Positions 23,606 to 33,170 of a DNA stretch of 64,000 nt are shown one piece after another (the stretch's first letter is position 1; every line of letters starts with the position of its first letter). The stretch spans positions 3,142,001-3,206,000 of the forward strand of contig NZ_CP019640.1 in NCBI RefSeq assembly GCF_001999905.1. The letters run 5' to 3'. The notes beneath the pieces were generated by a model. That model was not told the origin of the DNA, did not search any database, and saw only the letters and a list, made by a program, of their open reading frames with translations. A program made the position numbers and the translations under genes. Origin of the DNA: Planococcus lenghuensis (GTDB taxonomy: Bacteria; Bacillota; Bacilli; Bacillales_A; Planococcaceae).

Positions 23606-25126
23606 TCAAAAGAATCCAGCCGGATCTGTGCTATAGCTGACGAGCATATTTTTCGTCTGCTGGTAATGATCCAACATCATTTTATGGTTCTCACGGCCGA
23701 TGCCGGATTTTTTATAACCGCCAAACGCCGCGTGTGCCGGATACTGATGGTAGCAGTTCGTCCATACACGGCCGGCTTCAATGCCGCGGCCGAAGCGGAA
23801 CGCCGTGTTCATGTCGCGGGTCCAGATACCGGCGCCGAGTCCGTACAGTGTATCATTGGCGATTTCCATCGCTTCTTCTTTCGTCTTGAACGTCGTAACG
23901 GATACGACCGGTCCGAAGATCTCTTCCTGGAAGATGCGCATCTTGTTATCGCCTTTGAATACAGTCGGTTTTACGTAATATCCTTCGCGGAGGTCGCCTT
24001 CCAGCACGTTCCGTTCGCCGCCGATAAGCACTTCCGCACCTTCCTGCTTACCGATATCAATATACGAGAGGATCTTCTCGAGCTGTTCACTCGATGCCTG
24101 CGCACCCATCATCGTATTCGGATCGAGCGGATCCCCAATTTTAATGGCTTCAATCCGCTTCAGTGCCCGTTCCATGAATTCATCGTAAATGTCCTCGTGA
24201 ATCAAGGCACGGGATGGACATGTACATACTTCCCCTTGGTTCAGGGCGAACATGACAAAGCCTTCGATCGCTTTATCCAGGAATGAATCGTCTTCATCCA
24301 TTACGTCCTTAAAGAAGATGTTCGGTGATTTCCCGCCGAGTTCCAGTGTCACTGGGATCAGGTTCTGGGAAGCATACTGCATGATGAGACGCCCGGTTGT
24401 CGTCTCACCTGTAAATGCGACTTTACTGATGCGCGGATTGGACGCGAGCGGCTTGCCGGCTTCCAGACCAAAACCGTTCACGATATTCAACACACCCGGC
24501 GGCAAGAGATCTTCAACAAGCTCCGCCCATACCATAATACTCGCCGGCGTCTGTTCGGCTGGTTTTAAGACAACACAATTCCCTGCAGCAAGCGCAGGTG
24601 CCAGTTTCCAAGTGGCCATGAGAATCGGGAAGTTCCAAGGAATGATCTGTCCGACAACACCGAGCGGTTCGTGGAAATGATAAGCCACTGTATCCTTATC
24701 GATTTCACCGATCGATCCTTCCTGCGCCCGGATGACTCCTGCAAAATAGCGGAAATGATCGATTGCGAGCGGCAGGTCGGCATTCAGTGTTTCACGCACC
24801 GCTTTCCCGTTATCCCAGGTTTCGGCGACAGCCAGTTTTTCCAGGTTCTGTTCCATGCGGTCTGCGATTCTCAAAAGAATATTCGACCGTTCCGTCACCG
24901 ATGTCTTGCCCCATGTCTTAAACGCGGCATGGGCCGCATCGATCGCCGCTTCGATATCTTCCGCTGTCGAACGGGCAATTTCGGTAAATGGCTTGCCGGT
25001 CACAGGTGACACATTATCAAAGTACTGGCCTTTCGCAGGTGCACGCCATTCGCCGCCGATAAAGTTCTCGTAGCGATCCTTGAAAATGATTTTCGTTCCT
25101 TCTGAATTCGGTATTGCGTATACCAT
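23606..25126 (-). CDS. Acetaldehyde-type NAD-dependent aldehyde dehydrogenase
   Basis: The 506-residue enzyme has the aldehyde dehydrogenase blocks [19 protein letters not shown], the general base in [12 protein letters not shown], the catalytic cysteine region [12 protein letters not shown] and [10 protein letters not shown]. It belongs to the AldB/ExaC/AcoD group, which oxidises acetaldehyde and related short aldehydes to acids. The second cysteine after the catalytic one is usual in this group. ATG 25126 follows GGGAGG. The promoter is overlapped by a catabolite-responsive site, so glucose repression is expected. Confidence 0.92.
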   Translation of the reverse strand: MVYAIPNSEGTKIIFKDRYENFIGGEWRAPAKGQYFDNVSPVTGKPFTEIARSTAEDIEAAIDAAHAAFKTWGKTSVTERSNILLRIADRMEQNLEKLAVAETWDNGKAVRETLNADLPLAIDHFRYFAGVIRAQEGSIGEIDKDTVAYHFHEPLGVVGQIIPWNFPILMATWKLAPALAAGNCVVLKPAEQTPASIMVWAELVEDLLPPGVLNIVNGFGLEAGKPLASNPRISKVAFTGETTTGRLIMQYASQNLIPVTLELGGKSPNIFFKDVMDEDDSFLDKAIEGFVMFALNQGEVCTCPSRALIHEDIYDEFMERALKRIEAIKIGDPLDPNTMMGAQASSEQLEKILSYIDIGKQEGAEVLIGGERNVLEGDLREGYYVKPTVFKGDNKMRIFQEEIFGPVVSVTTFKTKEEAMEIANDTLYGLGAGIWTRDMNTAFRFGRGIEAGRVWTNCYHQYPAHAAFGGYKKSGIGRENHKMMLDHYQQTKNMLVSYSTDPAGFF

Positions 25127-25167
25127 TCCTTCATTCCTCCCTTTGTGATAAATGAATTACAGGCACA

Positions 25168-25207
25168 TGTATGCGCTTACATACAGGCTTCCTCTCTATA
25201 TTGTCAA
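25168..25207 (-). promoter_or_regulatory. Promoter with an overlapping cre site
   Basis: On the minus strand TTGACA (25202-25207) and TATGTA (25178-25183) are 18 bases apart. The sequence TGTAAGCGCATACA (25168-25181) matches the CcpA site consensus TGWAANCGNTWWCA at all but one or two positions and overlaps the -10 box, a position suited to repression. Confidence 0.75.
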
Positions 25208-25316
25208 AAAAATCGTAACTTTACAACTACTAATCTTCCTATTTTCGGGTTATTTTTTATTTCAGTCCTTTAAGGGTATACTCAAACTATGACCAACCGC
25301 AGGAAAGGACGACATT

Positions 25317-26024
25317 ATGCGAATCAATAAATACTTAAGTGAGACCGGCATCACTTCCCGGCGCGGAGCTGATAAATTCATCCAGGACGGCCGGGTTACA
25401 ATCAACGGAATCCCAGCGGAGCTCGGCAGTAAAGTGGAGGATGGAGATTTGGTGCACGTCGACGGCCAGCCGGTCCATCTTCCGGAAGAAGAGTATGTGT
25501 ATATCAAGCTCAATAAACCGGTCGGTATTACGAGTACGACCGAGCGGCACATTGAAGGCAATATCATCGATTTCGTCAATCATCCGCTCCGGGTTTTCCA
25601 CGTGGGCCGGCTCGACAAGGAATCCGAAGGCCTGATTTTATTGACGAATGACGGGGATATCGTCAATGAGATTTTACGAGTGGAAAACGGCCATGAAAAA
25701 GAGTATATCGTGACGGTGGATAAGCCAGTCACCGATGCGTTTCTCCAAAAAATGGCGGCAGGAGTTGAAATCCTGGATACGAAAACACTGCCTGCAAAAA
25801 CCGAACGGGTCGGGAAGCATAAGTTCCGGATTATTTTGAAACAGGGGCTGAACCGCCAGATCCGCCGGATGTGTGCCGCTCTTGGATATGAAGTACGGGC
25901 ACTCCGCAGAATGCGCATTATGAATATTCATCTCGGTGACCTGAAAACCGGGGAATGGCGTGAACTCACCAACCAGGAACGACGTGAACTTTTCAAGGAA
26001 TTGAAGTATGAACCAAAACGCTAA
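25317..26024 (+). CDS. rluF: Pseudouridine synthase RluF (23S rRNA)
   Basis: The 235-residue protein has an N-terminal S4 RNA-binding domain (MRINKYLSETGITSRRGADK) followed by an RsuA/RluB-type synthase domain with the catalytic Asp in VGRLDKESEGLILLTNDGD and the block GLNRQIRRMCAALGYEV. The extended S4 spacing and RMRIMNIHLGDL fit RluF, which in E. coli makes pseudouridine 2604 in 23S rRNA. RluB/RsuA-type activity cannot be excluded. ATG 25317 follows AGGAAAGGA. The next gene starts 12 bases after its stop. Confidence 0.88.
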   Translation: MRINKYLSETGITSRRGADKFIQDGRVTINGIPAELGSKVEDGDLVHVDGQPVHLPEEEYVYIKLNKPVGITSTTERHIEGNIIDFVNHPLRVFHVGRLDKESEGLILLTNDGDIVNEILRVENGHEKEYIVTVDKPVTDAFLQKMAAGVEILDTKTLPAKTERVGKHKFRIILKQGLNRQIRRMCAALGYEVRALRRMRIMNIHLGDLKTGEWRELTNQERRELFKELKYEPKR

Positions 26025-26036
26025 GGAGGAATGCAT

Positions 26037-26753
26037 GTGCTGACCATTACAGCAACACCGAACCAGGCAGGAGTAAAAATAAGCGGCGATTATTTTGATC
26101 TCGATGAGCTGAACATGGCCATCTACCGGGTGATCGGCGAAGAAGGGAAGTATTATGATTATCAGGGTGCCCGCATGCGGATTCTGGGAATGTGCTATGA
26201 AATCAGGCATGCGGCACAAGGCGACCGCAATATCGAGTCGGTCTTTAATGGGCTGCATGAACATACGAAAGTGCAGCACGGGTTCATCGCCCCCGCTAAA
26301 AATATCTATTTTTCGGCGGAGGTGCTATGGCCGGAAGTATTATTCGCCGTACTGGCGCTGAAGGACTTTGCGGTCCTTTATGCAAAAGAACAGGGTCACA
26401 CCGACTGGGACCTGAACCTGCCAGTCATCGCAAAATTCCAGTCACTTGTGTTGGACTGCCTGCAGGGCCATGTGCCGGACGAGGTATTCAGTACGGTACG
26501 GGAAGCATTCTCCGGCCCTTCCTCGGTTGAGGAATACGCCATTCAGTATATCGATATGCTGAACCTGCAAATAATCGACATGGAAAAAGCGGACCGGGAA
26601 AAAATTCTGCCGGCAATTGCCGTAAAAGTCGCCCGGCAAGATAAGGATTACCAGGCATTCCGCAGTGAAGTTCTTCGGGCAGCCGGTCCCGGCAAACAGT
26701 CGATCCATGAAATCCGCATTGGCCGGGAATACCCTGAAAACATCAATTGGTGA
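26037..26753 (+). CDS. Conserved hypothetical protein (DUF6904-like)
   Basis: The product of about 238 residues is soluble and of mixed alpha-beta composition, with no enzyme motif that I recognise. It starts LTITATPNQAGVKISGDYFD; the phrase YDYQGARMRILGMCYEIRHA and the helical second half recall the DUF6904 family, but this is from memory. GTG 26037 is preferred because AAGGAGG ends seven bases before it, while ATG 26031 directly abuts the site. It is co-transcribed with rluF and ends in a strong terminator. Confidence 0.65.
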   Translation: MLTITATPNQAGVKISGDYFDLDELNMAIYRVIGEEGKYYDYQGARMRILGMCYEIRHAAQGDRNIESVFNGLHEHTKVQHGFIAPAKNIYFSAEVLWPEVLFAVLALKDFAVLYAKEQGHTDWDLNLPVIAKFQSLVLDCLQGHVPDEVFSTVREAFSGPSSVEEYAIQYIDMLNLQIIDMEKADREKILPAIAVKVARQDKDYQAFRSEVLRAAGPGKQSIHEIRIGREYPENINW

Positions 26754-26781
26754 TCAGCCGTCACCGGTTCCAGGAAGCATG

Positions 26782-26819
26782 AAAGGCATGGCCGGATGAA
26801 TTTATCCGGTCATGCCTTT
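26782..26819. terminator. Bidirectional terminator
   Basis: AAAGGCATG(G)CCGGAT pairs with ATCCGG(T)CATGCCTTT around six bases, between convergent genes. Confidence 0.88.
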
Positions 26820-26850
26820 ACTTCTCTGTCGGTATGCGGAAATCTAAATG

Positions 26851-27150
26851 TTAACGGCCGATTTGAACAGCAAGCAAGTCGGTGTCTTCCTGTGCCAGCA
26901 GATCATGAAGTTCACCAGGTTCCAACAGCAGCAGTTTTCCGGCTGTCAGTTCCACTGTTTCTCCTCCCACAGTAAAAGTCACTGCCCCCCGCCGCACGAC
27001 AATCAATACATCGGCATCGGATTTATGTTCAGGAATGGACTCACCGGCTTTCAATTGAATGTTCAGTACATTGGTTTTTGCAAATTCCAAAACGGTGCTT
27101 GTATGCTTCGGCAATTCATCCAAATAAGATGGAGTCTCGATCACTTTCAT
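26851..27150 (-). CDS. Small single-domain cupin protein
   Basis: The product of about 99 residues forms one cupin barrel: motif 1 around GESIPEHKSDADVLIVVRRG and motif 2 around LLLLEPGELHDLLA. Only some of the usual metal ligands are present (H in PEHKSD, E in the first motif, H in ELHDL), so metal binding is possible. Function is unknown; such proteins often sense or bind small ligands. ATG 27150 is nine bases from GAAGGAAG. Confidence 0.8.
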   Translation of the reverse strand: MKVIETPSYLDELPKHTSTVLEFAKTNVLNIQLKAGESIPEHKSDADVLIVVRRGAVTFTVGGETVELTAGKLLLLEPGELHDLLAQEDTDLLAVQIGR

Positions 27151-27252
27151 GCAGTTCACTTCCTTCTGATGGAATTGGTGCCGCTATTGAATAGTATTTC
27201 TTGCCAGCCGCCTACTCTAAACATAGGAGCTGTTGCCCGGAGAGAAAAGACA

Positions 27253-27281
27253 ACCCCATCATCAGCGGCTGATGATGGGGT
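27253..27281 (-). terminator. Terminator after the CBS-domain gene
   Basis: ACCCCATCATCAG pairs with CTGATGATGGGGT around four bases; the minus strand continues TTGTCTTTTC. Confidence 0.82.
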
Positions 27282-27286
27282 CTTGT

Positions 27287-27712
27287 TTATCTTTCAGGCT
27301 CTGCCGGTTCTGATACTTCATCCAATGCAATATCCGCATTACTGTACGTCTTATCTTTTACTGCAATGTCACCCAGCGCTACAATACCGATCACTTTTTC
27401 GTTCTCTACGATTGGCAAGCGGCGAATTTGATGGTCAGCCATTTTTTCCGCCGCATCTTCAGTGCTCATATCAGGAGACCCGGTGACCATCTCAGCAGAC
27501 AGAATTTCCGAGACCGGGCGATCCAGTGATTTTTTTTCGGCAATGCCGCGGATCACGATATCCCGGTCCGTGATAATACCGATCAATTTATCATTATCCG
27601 TTACTGGAATGGATCCGACATCCAAGTCCTTCATTTGTGCCGCAACTTCCTGCAGTGACGTTTGAGGCGAACAAGTTTCCACATTTCTGGTCATGACTTC
27701 TGTGACTTTCAT
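27287..27712 (-). CDS. CBS-domain pair protein
   Basis: The 141-residue protein consists of two CBS motifs in tandem: VMTRNVETCSPQ with VTDNDKLIGIITDRDIVIRG, and SAEMVTGSPDMSTEDA with VENEKVIGIVALGDIAVK. Such Bateman modules bind adenine nucleotides and often sense energy state. The layout equals the YhcV/YkuL-type stand-alone proteins of Bacilli, which are stress-related. ATG 27712 follows GAAGGAGG. It is monocistronic between two terminators. Confidence 0.9.
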   Translation of the reverse strand: MKVTEVMTRNVETCSPQTSLQEVAAQMKDLDVGSIPVTDNDKLIGIITDRDIVIRGIAEKKSLDRPVSEILSAEMVTGSPDMSTEDAAEKMADHQIRRLPIVENEKVIGIVALGDIAVKDKTYSNADIALDEVSEPAEPER

Positions 27713-27794
27713 GGATTTGCCTCCTTCAGAATTGAACTTAGTATCCTTTTGCCTTTACAGCCCGAACAAAACATTTTTTTGCGAAAAATAAAAA

Positions 27795-27824
27795 AATGGT
27801 TCCAGTTGACTAGCTGGAACCATT
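27795..27824 (-). terminator. Terminator of the amino acid ABC operon
   Basis: AATGGTTCCAG pairs with CTGGAACCATT; the minus strand continues with TTTTTTATTTTT. Confidence 0.93.
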
Positions 27825-27844
27825 TTCCGTCTGATCGTATTGCC

Positions 27845-28567
27845 TTACTTAACCATTTGAATGAATTGCTTTGTCCGCTCGTTCTTCGGATTTTCGAAGA
27901 ATGTCACCGGATCGGAAGATTCAATGATCGTCCCTTTATCGAGCATGATGACGCGATCCGCGACTTCTCTCGCGAATGTCATCTCATGCGTTACAACTAC
28001 CATGGTCATACCTTCCTGTGCAAGCTGTTTCATAACCTGCAGCACTTCCCCGACAAGCTCAGGGTCAAGGGCCGATGTCGGTTCATCAAACAGCAGTACT
28101 TTCGGCTCCATTGCCAGCGCCCGGGCGATTGCCACCCGCTGCTTCTGTCCGCCGGATAGCTTGCTCGGATACACGTCTGCCTTATCGGCCAGTCCGACTT
28201 TATCCAGCAGTTCCCGGCCCTTTTTCTCCGCGACTTCCTTCTTTTCCTTTTTCACGATGATCGGCGCTTCCATCACATTCTCCAGCACTGTCTTATGCGG
28301 AAAGAGATTGAAGTGCTGGAAAACCATGCCGACTTCCGCTCGGATCTCAGAAAGATTGTCTTTTTTCGGATTCACGGACTTCCCGTCGATTGTGATCTTG
28401 CCGCTGTTGATCATCTCCAGAAAATTAAAGCACCGGAGCAATGTACTTTTTCCTGATCCACTGACGCCGACTAGGACGACCACTTCCTGGGGCTGGACAT
28501 GAAGATCGATGCCCTTCAGCACTTCCAGGTCGCCAAAAGACTTATGGATGTCTTCTCCAATAATCAT
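27845..28567 (-). CDS. Polar amino acid ABC transporter ATP-binding protein
   Basis: The 240-residue ATPase has Walker [11 protein letters not shown], signature [15 protein letters not shown] and Walker [17 protein letters not shown], and the family marker [13 protein letters not shown]. It belongs to the GlnQ/HisP/ArtM group that powers uptake of glutamine, arginine or related amino acids. ATG 28567 follows AGGGGG, 12 bases after the permease gene. It is the last gene of a three-gene operon in the order binding protein, permease, ATPase. Confidence 0.92.
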   Translation of the reverse strand: MIIGEDIHKSFGDLEVLKGIDLHVQPQEVVVLVGVSGSGKSTLLRCFNFLEMINSGKITIDGKSVNPKKDNLSEIRAEVGMVFQHFNLFPHKTVLENVMEAPIIVKKEKKEVAEKKGRELLDKVGLADKADVYPSKLSGGQKQRVAIARALAMEPKVLLFDEPTSALDPELVGEVLQVMKQLAQEGMTMVVVTHEMTFAREVADRVIMLDKGTIIESSDPVTFFENPKNERTKQFIQMVK

Positions 28568-28579
28568 GTTTATTCCCCC

Positions 28580-29245
28580 TTACGCTTTGTCCACATCAAG
28601 CCTGTTTTCATACCATCTGAGAAGGGCGCTGAAAATCAGGACGAGAACTAAATAATACGCGCCGACTACAATGTACGTCTCAAATTGCTTAAATGATGCG
28701 GCAGCTTCCCGTGTCGCGATTGCAAACAGCTCGGAAACACCGATCAGGTAAACGAGTGAAGAATCCTTCAGTGTAATGATGAACTGATTGCCAAGCGGCG
28801 GAATCGAGCGGCGGAGCGCCTGCGGGAAGACAATTCGGCGCATGGTCTGCGTGCCTGTCATCCCAAGGGCCCGGCTCGCTTCCGTCTGGCCATAGTCGAT
28901 GCCTTGGATTGCTCCGCGGAAAATTTCGGCGATATATGCTCCGTTATGGACACCAAGCGCAATCGCCCCCGCCCAGAAAGCATCGAGGACAACGATCTCC
29001 GTAATGCCGAAATACAGGAACATAATCTGTACGATCAATGGCGTTCCCCGGATGACGGTGATATAAAAGTTTGCAATGGCTTGAAAAATCTTTGATTTTG
29101 AAATTTTCATTAAAGCAAAGACGAGCCCGAGCAGCGTCCCAAGAACGACGGAAACAGCTGTAAGTTCAAGCGTTATAACTACCGCTTTCAGAAACCCGGG
29201 CCACGTAGTAAGAAAAATGTCAAAAATCGTTTGGATACTTTCCAT
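28580..29245 (-). CDS. Polar amino acid ABC transporter permease
   Basis: The 221-residue HisM-family permease has about five membrane segments, the family phrase VIRGTPLIVQIMFLYFG and the ATPase-docking loop EASRALGMTGTQTMRRIVFPQA. It probably forms a homodimer since no second permease gene is present. ATG 29245 follows AGAGGGG. Confidence 0.92.
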   Translation of the reverse strand: MESIQTIFDIFLTTWPGFLKAVVITLELTAVSVVLGTLLGLVFALMKISKSKIFQAIANFYITVIRGTPLIVQIMFLYFGITEIVVLDAFWAGAIALGVHNGAYIAEIFRGAIQGIDYGQTEASRALGMTGTQTMRRIVFPQALRRSIPPLGNQFIITLKDSSLVYLIGVSELFAIATREAAASFKQFETYIVVGAYYLVLVLIFSALLRWYENRLDVDKA

Positions 29246-29265
29246 CAGGCTTCCCCTCTTTCAGC

Positions 29266-30159
29266 TTATCGCAGGATTTCGACGCCTTCAGTTTCTGTTT
29301 CAAGAAGGTTTCGGCCGAACCATTCTTCAGAAATCTCGGCATATGTGCCATCTTCGATGATTGCATCGAGCGCGCGATTAACTTCTTCGAGAAGCGCTTC
29401 GTCTTCCTGACGGACCGCTACTGCCGCTTCTTCAATCCAGAGGTTATTCCCAACATCTTTGATCTCGAGTCCCGCATCCATTGCTTCATACCCGACGATG
29501 TCAGCTGTGATAACGGCATCAAGTCTGCCAGTCGTGAGATCCTGCAACGCAGTTACGTCACTGTTGTAGTACTGGATATCTTCTGTATATTGCTGTGCCG
29601 CTTCATCGTAAGTCGACTGGGCAACAACACCGATCGTCGTTCCTTCAAGATCTTCAGGTCCTGCGATTTCCGAATTATCGGCAGCTACGAAAATTTTCCC
29701 GCCGGACAGGTAATACGGATCCGAGAATGCGACCGTTTCAGCGCGTTCGTCCGTAATGGCCATCGAACCGACAACCGCATCGAATTTTTCACCCATCAGC
29801 GCTTGAATAATCGTTTCCCATGGCGTTGTCACCGGGTTCGGCTCCAATCCCATTTCTTCAGCCAGCGCTTTACTGATCGCGATGTCAAATCCGGTCAATT
29901 CGCCATCTTCCGTGAAGTTAAATGGCTTGTATAAGCCGCTTGAAGCTGTCGTGAACTGACCTGGATTAACCAAGTTCAGATCAGCTGCCGCGACTTCTTC
30001 CCCTTCGACTGCTTCGGTTTCTTCGGTCTCTTCAACGCCTTCAATTTCTTCGACTTCTTCAATCGCTTCTTCTTCTGTCCCCGCTTCTTCTTCACCGCAT
30101 GCGCCTAAAATCATACTTGCTGTAACTAACATGCCTAACACAGGATACGTCTTTTTCAT
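29266..30159 (-). CDS. Amino acid ABC transporter substrate-binding lipoprotein
   Basis: The product of about 297 residues has a lipoprotein signal with lipobox MILGAC and a family 3 binding-protein body (GELTGFDIAISKALAEEMG, VGSMAITDERAETVAFSDPY, LTTGRLDAVITADIVGYEA). A strikingly acidic linker of about 35 residues, mostly E, V and A, separates the lipid anchor from the domain. ATG 30159 is used because GAAGAGGGG lies upstream; the frame extends to 30195 without a site. The ligand is unknown; glutamine, cystine or arginine are possible. Confidence 0.9.
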   Translation of the reverse strand: MKKTYPVLGMLVTASMILGACGEEEAGTEEEAIEEVEEIEGVEETEETEAVEGEEVAAADLNLVNPGQFTTASSGLYKPFNFTEDGELTGFDIAISKALAEEMGLEPNPVTTPWETIIQALMGEKFDAVVGSMAITDERAETVAFSDPYYLSGGKIFVAADNSEIAGPEDLEGTTIGVVAQSTYDEAAQQYTEDIQYYNSDVTALQDLTTGRLDAVITADIVGYEAMDAGLEIKDVGNNLWIEEAAVAVRQEDEALLEEVNRALDAIIEDGTYAEISEEWFGRNLLETETEGVEILR

Positions 30160-30251
30160 CTTTGTTCGCCCCTCTTCCAGTTTTATGCATCGCAAACCGC
30201 CGGAGCGATTTGTGCGTGCCGAAGATTAAGTATTCCTGATCCTCAACAGGA

Positions 30252-31094
30252 TCAATGGTAAACATTCTTTCTTAAGTACATGGCTTCTGTCCGGTCATAA
30301 TTCAGCTTTACTTTATCATGTTCTTTCACGGAGAGGAACCGCATGATGGAGGTGAGAAGAGCGCTGGCTGCTGTATACGAATCAATGCCGAGATCCGAAT
30401 TCATCGGAACTTCCAGTACAATATCCGCGTACTTCACAGCAGGCGCCGATACGGAATCCGTAATCACAATGACGCTGGCTCCCTGCTCCTTGGCTGTGTT
30501 CAGCGTCTCGGTCACTACCTTTTCATAGCGCGGAAAGGCGAAAGCAATCACTGTACTGGCTATACCCAGTTTTGAAAGCTGCAAATAGTACTGCCCGTCT
30601 CCGTATATGAGCATCTCGGTGTGATCTAGCGTATGATTCAGCCACGTCGTGAAAGAATACGCCATTCCATAATCAAATGTATTGCCGGTAACATAGATCT
30701 GCTCCGCCTGGCTGATCAGATCCACAGCCTGCAGCAGCTGCTCTTCATCCAGTGACTGTTTCAGCTGCTGAAGGTTACTGATATCTGAATTGAGCAGATT
30801 TTTCAGGAGGGATTGCCCCTCCGTCTGCGGCGACACATCCGTAGTCAGCTGCTCCAGCCGTTCTTGTGCCAACTTCTGCTGCACAATTTGCTGAAATTCG
30901 GCATATCCCTTATAGCCGAGTTTCTGCGCCCAGCGAATCACAGTGGATTCACTTACATTCACATTGCGACCAACTTCCAATGCAGATGAAAAAGCAAGAA
31001 AGATTGGTTGCTCAATGAACAGATCAGCGACTTTTTTTTGCCCCGTACTAAAATTCTTATAAGAATTTGCGATGTTTCGCAGTATTTCCTGCAA
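30252..31094 (-). CDS. RpiR/MurR family transcriptional regulator
   Basis: The product of about 280 residues has an N-terminal RpiR helix-turn-helix (FSTGQKKVADLFIE, NVNVSESTVIRWAQKLGYKGYAEFQ) and a SIS domain (AEQIYVTGNTFDYGMAYSF, GASVIVITDSVSAPAVKYAD) that usually binds a phosphosugar. TTG 31094 is chosen because GGAGGTG is six bases before it; the ATG at 31109 overlaps that very site. It lies upstream of and in the same direction as the amino acid transporter, about 90 bases from it, so it may regulate it or a remote sugar pathway; the sequence does not decide. Confidence 0.88.
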   Translation of the reverse strand: MQEILRNIANSYKNFSTGQKKVADLFIEQPIFLAFSSALEVGRNVNVSESTVIRWAQKLGYKGYAEFQQIVQQKLAQERLEQLTTDVSPQTEGQSLLKNLLNSDISNLQQLKQSLDEEQLLQAVDLISQAEQIYVTGNTFDYGMAYSFTTWLNHTLDHTEMLIYGDGQYYLQLSKLGIASTVIAFAFPRYEKVVTETLNTAKEQGASVIVITDSVSAPAVKYADIVLEVPMNSDLGIDSYTAASALLTSIMRFLSVKEHDKVKLNYDRTEAMYLRKNVYH

Positions 31095-31138
31095 ATTTTC
31101 CACCTCCATTGCAAGAAACCGCTCAAAATCCTGTTTTT

Positions 31139-31167
31139 ATTATACATCCATGCAGGAAAACCTGCAA
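31139..31167 (-). promoter_or_regulatory. Promoter of the RpiR gene with a candidate operator
   Basis: TTGCAG (31162-31167) and TATAAT (31139-31144) are 17 bases apart on the minus strand. A palindrome GCAGGTTTTCCTGC (31152-31165) starts within the -35 box and fills the spacer, well placed for autoregulation. Confidence 0.8.
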
Positions 31168-31258
31168 CATTTACCTGAAAATTTAACTTTTATCCGCGCG
31201 TTCAAGTCACCAGATTCCCCCTTGCCGGCATCATGGATTTTTGAAGCTAAAAGCACCA

Positions 31259-31296
31259 AAAAAGCTTTCCGGCTGCTGTCAGCCGGAAAGCTTTTT
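31259..31296 (-). terminator. Terminator after the alpha-E/transglutaminase gene
   Basis: AAAAAGCTTTCCGGCT pairs perfectly with its complement around six bases, followed by T's on the minus strand. Confidence 0.93.
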
Positions 31297-31301
31297 GCAC
31301 A

Positions 31302-33170
31302 TTAGCTGTCGATCAGACTGACAGCCACTTTTACATCCAATGTCTGGTTGCCGCCCCGGTACACGCCCTGCACCGGACTTACGTCGTTATAATCCCGTCC
31401 GACGCATACGCGGATGTGATTTTCGAGCGCTTCCACGTTATTTGTGGGATCAAGGCCGACCCAGCCGATCCCAGGCACCATGAATTCAACCCAGGCATGA
31501 CTCGCTGCATCCCCGACAAGCGCTGAATTCTCTCCGACATATAAGTAGCCGCTGACATAGCGGGCAGGAATCATCTTACTGCGGAGAATTCCCAGCATCA
31601 CGTGCGTGATGTCCTGGCACACTCCTTTGCGCAGATTGAAGGATTCCTGTGCCGGTGTTGATACATTTGTGGATACTTCGTCGTATGAGAAACGGTCGTG
31701 CACCAAATCCATTACATTCAGTGCATACTGGACCGGATTCGTCATTTGGCCGAGTTCTTCATCCACTTCTTTGATCTGGTCCGGCGTCAAATACGTATAG
31801 GATGTATTGCTCAGATAGGCGAAATAATGCTCTCTGAATAACTGGGAGTGGAAGATCGCATTCATTTCCGGTGAGTAATCGATCCGGCGGACAAACGGGC
31901 TCCGCTGAATGCTGACGATGGACGTCGTCTTCACTTCCAGGTGCTGATGGTGTTCAGCGATATAGAATGTTTCAACACTATTGCCCCAGATGTCCGTGTA
32001 CTCTTTCGTAAGCGTGGCGGGCTTTATATCCGCCCGGTACGACAGCAGCCGCTGCACTTCATCCGTCCGCGGCTTCAAGCGGATCGTGTTCATGCTCTGA
32101 TCCACGATCGTTTCATAATCGAAAACATTCGTATGTTCGATCTGGTACTTCATCGTCGCGTGTTCGCGGAATTGCGTGATCGGCACAAAGCCACTCGCTT
32201 GACTCTGGAATGCCGGCTCACTCAAATAATACGTTTTCGAGAAAAGCTGGCCGATCTGGTTGCAGTCATTCTGGAACCCGTTCAGGAAGTTCATCATTTC
32301 CCCGGAATCCATTTTTTCCACGTTCAAATTCTTCAGCACTTCAAGCAAGCGGTCAAGCGCGGCGAACAGATCCTGCGAGTAATGCATGATCTTCCCGTTT
32401 TCGATTTCCGATACTGAATCCCGGACATGTTCCATGCAATAGCGGATGGAACGTGGAAATGTAGGATCCGATACCAGGAAATCCAGAACCGGTTTCGGAT
32501 CAAGTTTCGGCGGGTGATTTTTCAGATATGCCTCATAGCCATTGCTCATCCGAAGTGCGGCCCGCCAGTAATAATAGTCCTCCACGCCCGCTTCCAGCTG
32601 CCGTTCCCGTGTATGTTCGCACACCACATTCAGGATGCGGGCTGTTTTTTCTGCCCGTTCCAGCCATTTGCCGATTTTGATGATCTGGTAAGGCATGGCG
32701 CGCGACATGGCCGATTCGATGATCCCCTGCGACAGTAGGGAAGTCTCTCTCACCTTCTCAAGAAAAGCGCGCATTTCCCGGACGGACGCGCTCGCCAGTT
32801 TCCGCTCTTTCAACTCCAGGTGACTGGAATTCCAAGCCTGCCAATAATCTTCCGGAATAAGATCGCGGCTTGTGCGCGCATTTTCACGCGTATATCCGAC
32901 ACAATTCATTACGGAATTGGGATTATCTTTTGATAGGGCAAGGAACCGGGCAAACCGGTCTTCGTCTTTCGAAGTAGCCGTCAGCTCCTCCAGTTCTTCA
33001 GTGGAAGCGCAAATTTCGAAAATCAGCCGCCAGTCCCGTTCCCAGCTCAATTCTTCTTCTGATGTCTCAATTTGCTGCAGCAATTGCACGTCCAGAATAC
33101 GCGCGTTATTCTCTGCCCGTTCTGCATTTCGGGACATCCAATACAGCGAGTTCGCTACGCGACTCAGCAT
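31302..33170 (-). CDS. Fusion of alpha-E domain (DUF403) and transglutaminase-like protease
   Basis: The 622-residue protein joins two proteins that are usually separate. Residues 1 to about 335 are the helical alpha-E domain, starting MLSRVANSLYWMSRNAERAE. Residues about 340-622 are a transglutaminase with its N-terminal beta domain (YQIEHTNVFDYETIVDQSMN) and the catalytic Cys (RKGVCQDITHV), His (ASHAWVEF) and Asp (GLDPTNN). In other bacteria alpha-E, transglutaminase and a circularly permuted ATP-grasp protein form one operon proposed to make and cleave a peptide-like product. ATG 33170 overlaps the ATP-grasp stop (TAATG). Confidence 0.9.
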   Translation of the reverse strand: MLSRVANSLYWMSRNAERAENNARILDVQLLQQIETSEEELSWERDWRLIFEICASTEELEELTATSKDEDRFARFLALSKDNPNSVMNCVGYTRENARTSRDLIPEDYWQAWNSSHLELKERKLASASVREMRAFLEKVRETSLLSQGIIESAMSRAMPYQIIKIGKWLERAEKTARILNVVCEHTRERQLEAGVEDYYYWRAALRMSNGYEAYLKNHPPKLDPKPVLDFLVSDPTFPRSIRYCMEHVRDSVSEIENGKIMHYSQDLFAALDRLLEVLKNLNVEKMDSGEMMNFLNGFQNDCNQIGQLFSKTYYLSEPAFQSQASGFVPITQFREHATMKYQIEHTNVFDYETIVDQSMNTIRLKPRTDEVQRLLSYRADIKPATLTKEYTDIWGNSVETFYIAEHHQHLEVKTTSIVSIQRSPFVRRIDYSPEMNAIFHSQLFREHYFAYLSNTSYTYLTPDQIKEVDEELGQMTNPVQYALNVMDLVHDRFSYDEVSTNVSTPAQESFNLRKGVCQDITHVMLGILRSKMIPARYVSGYLYVGENSALVGDAASHAWVEFMVPGIGWVGLDPTNNVEALENHIRVCVGRDYNDVSPVQGVYRGGNQTLDVKVAVSLIDS

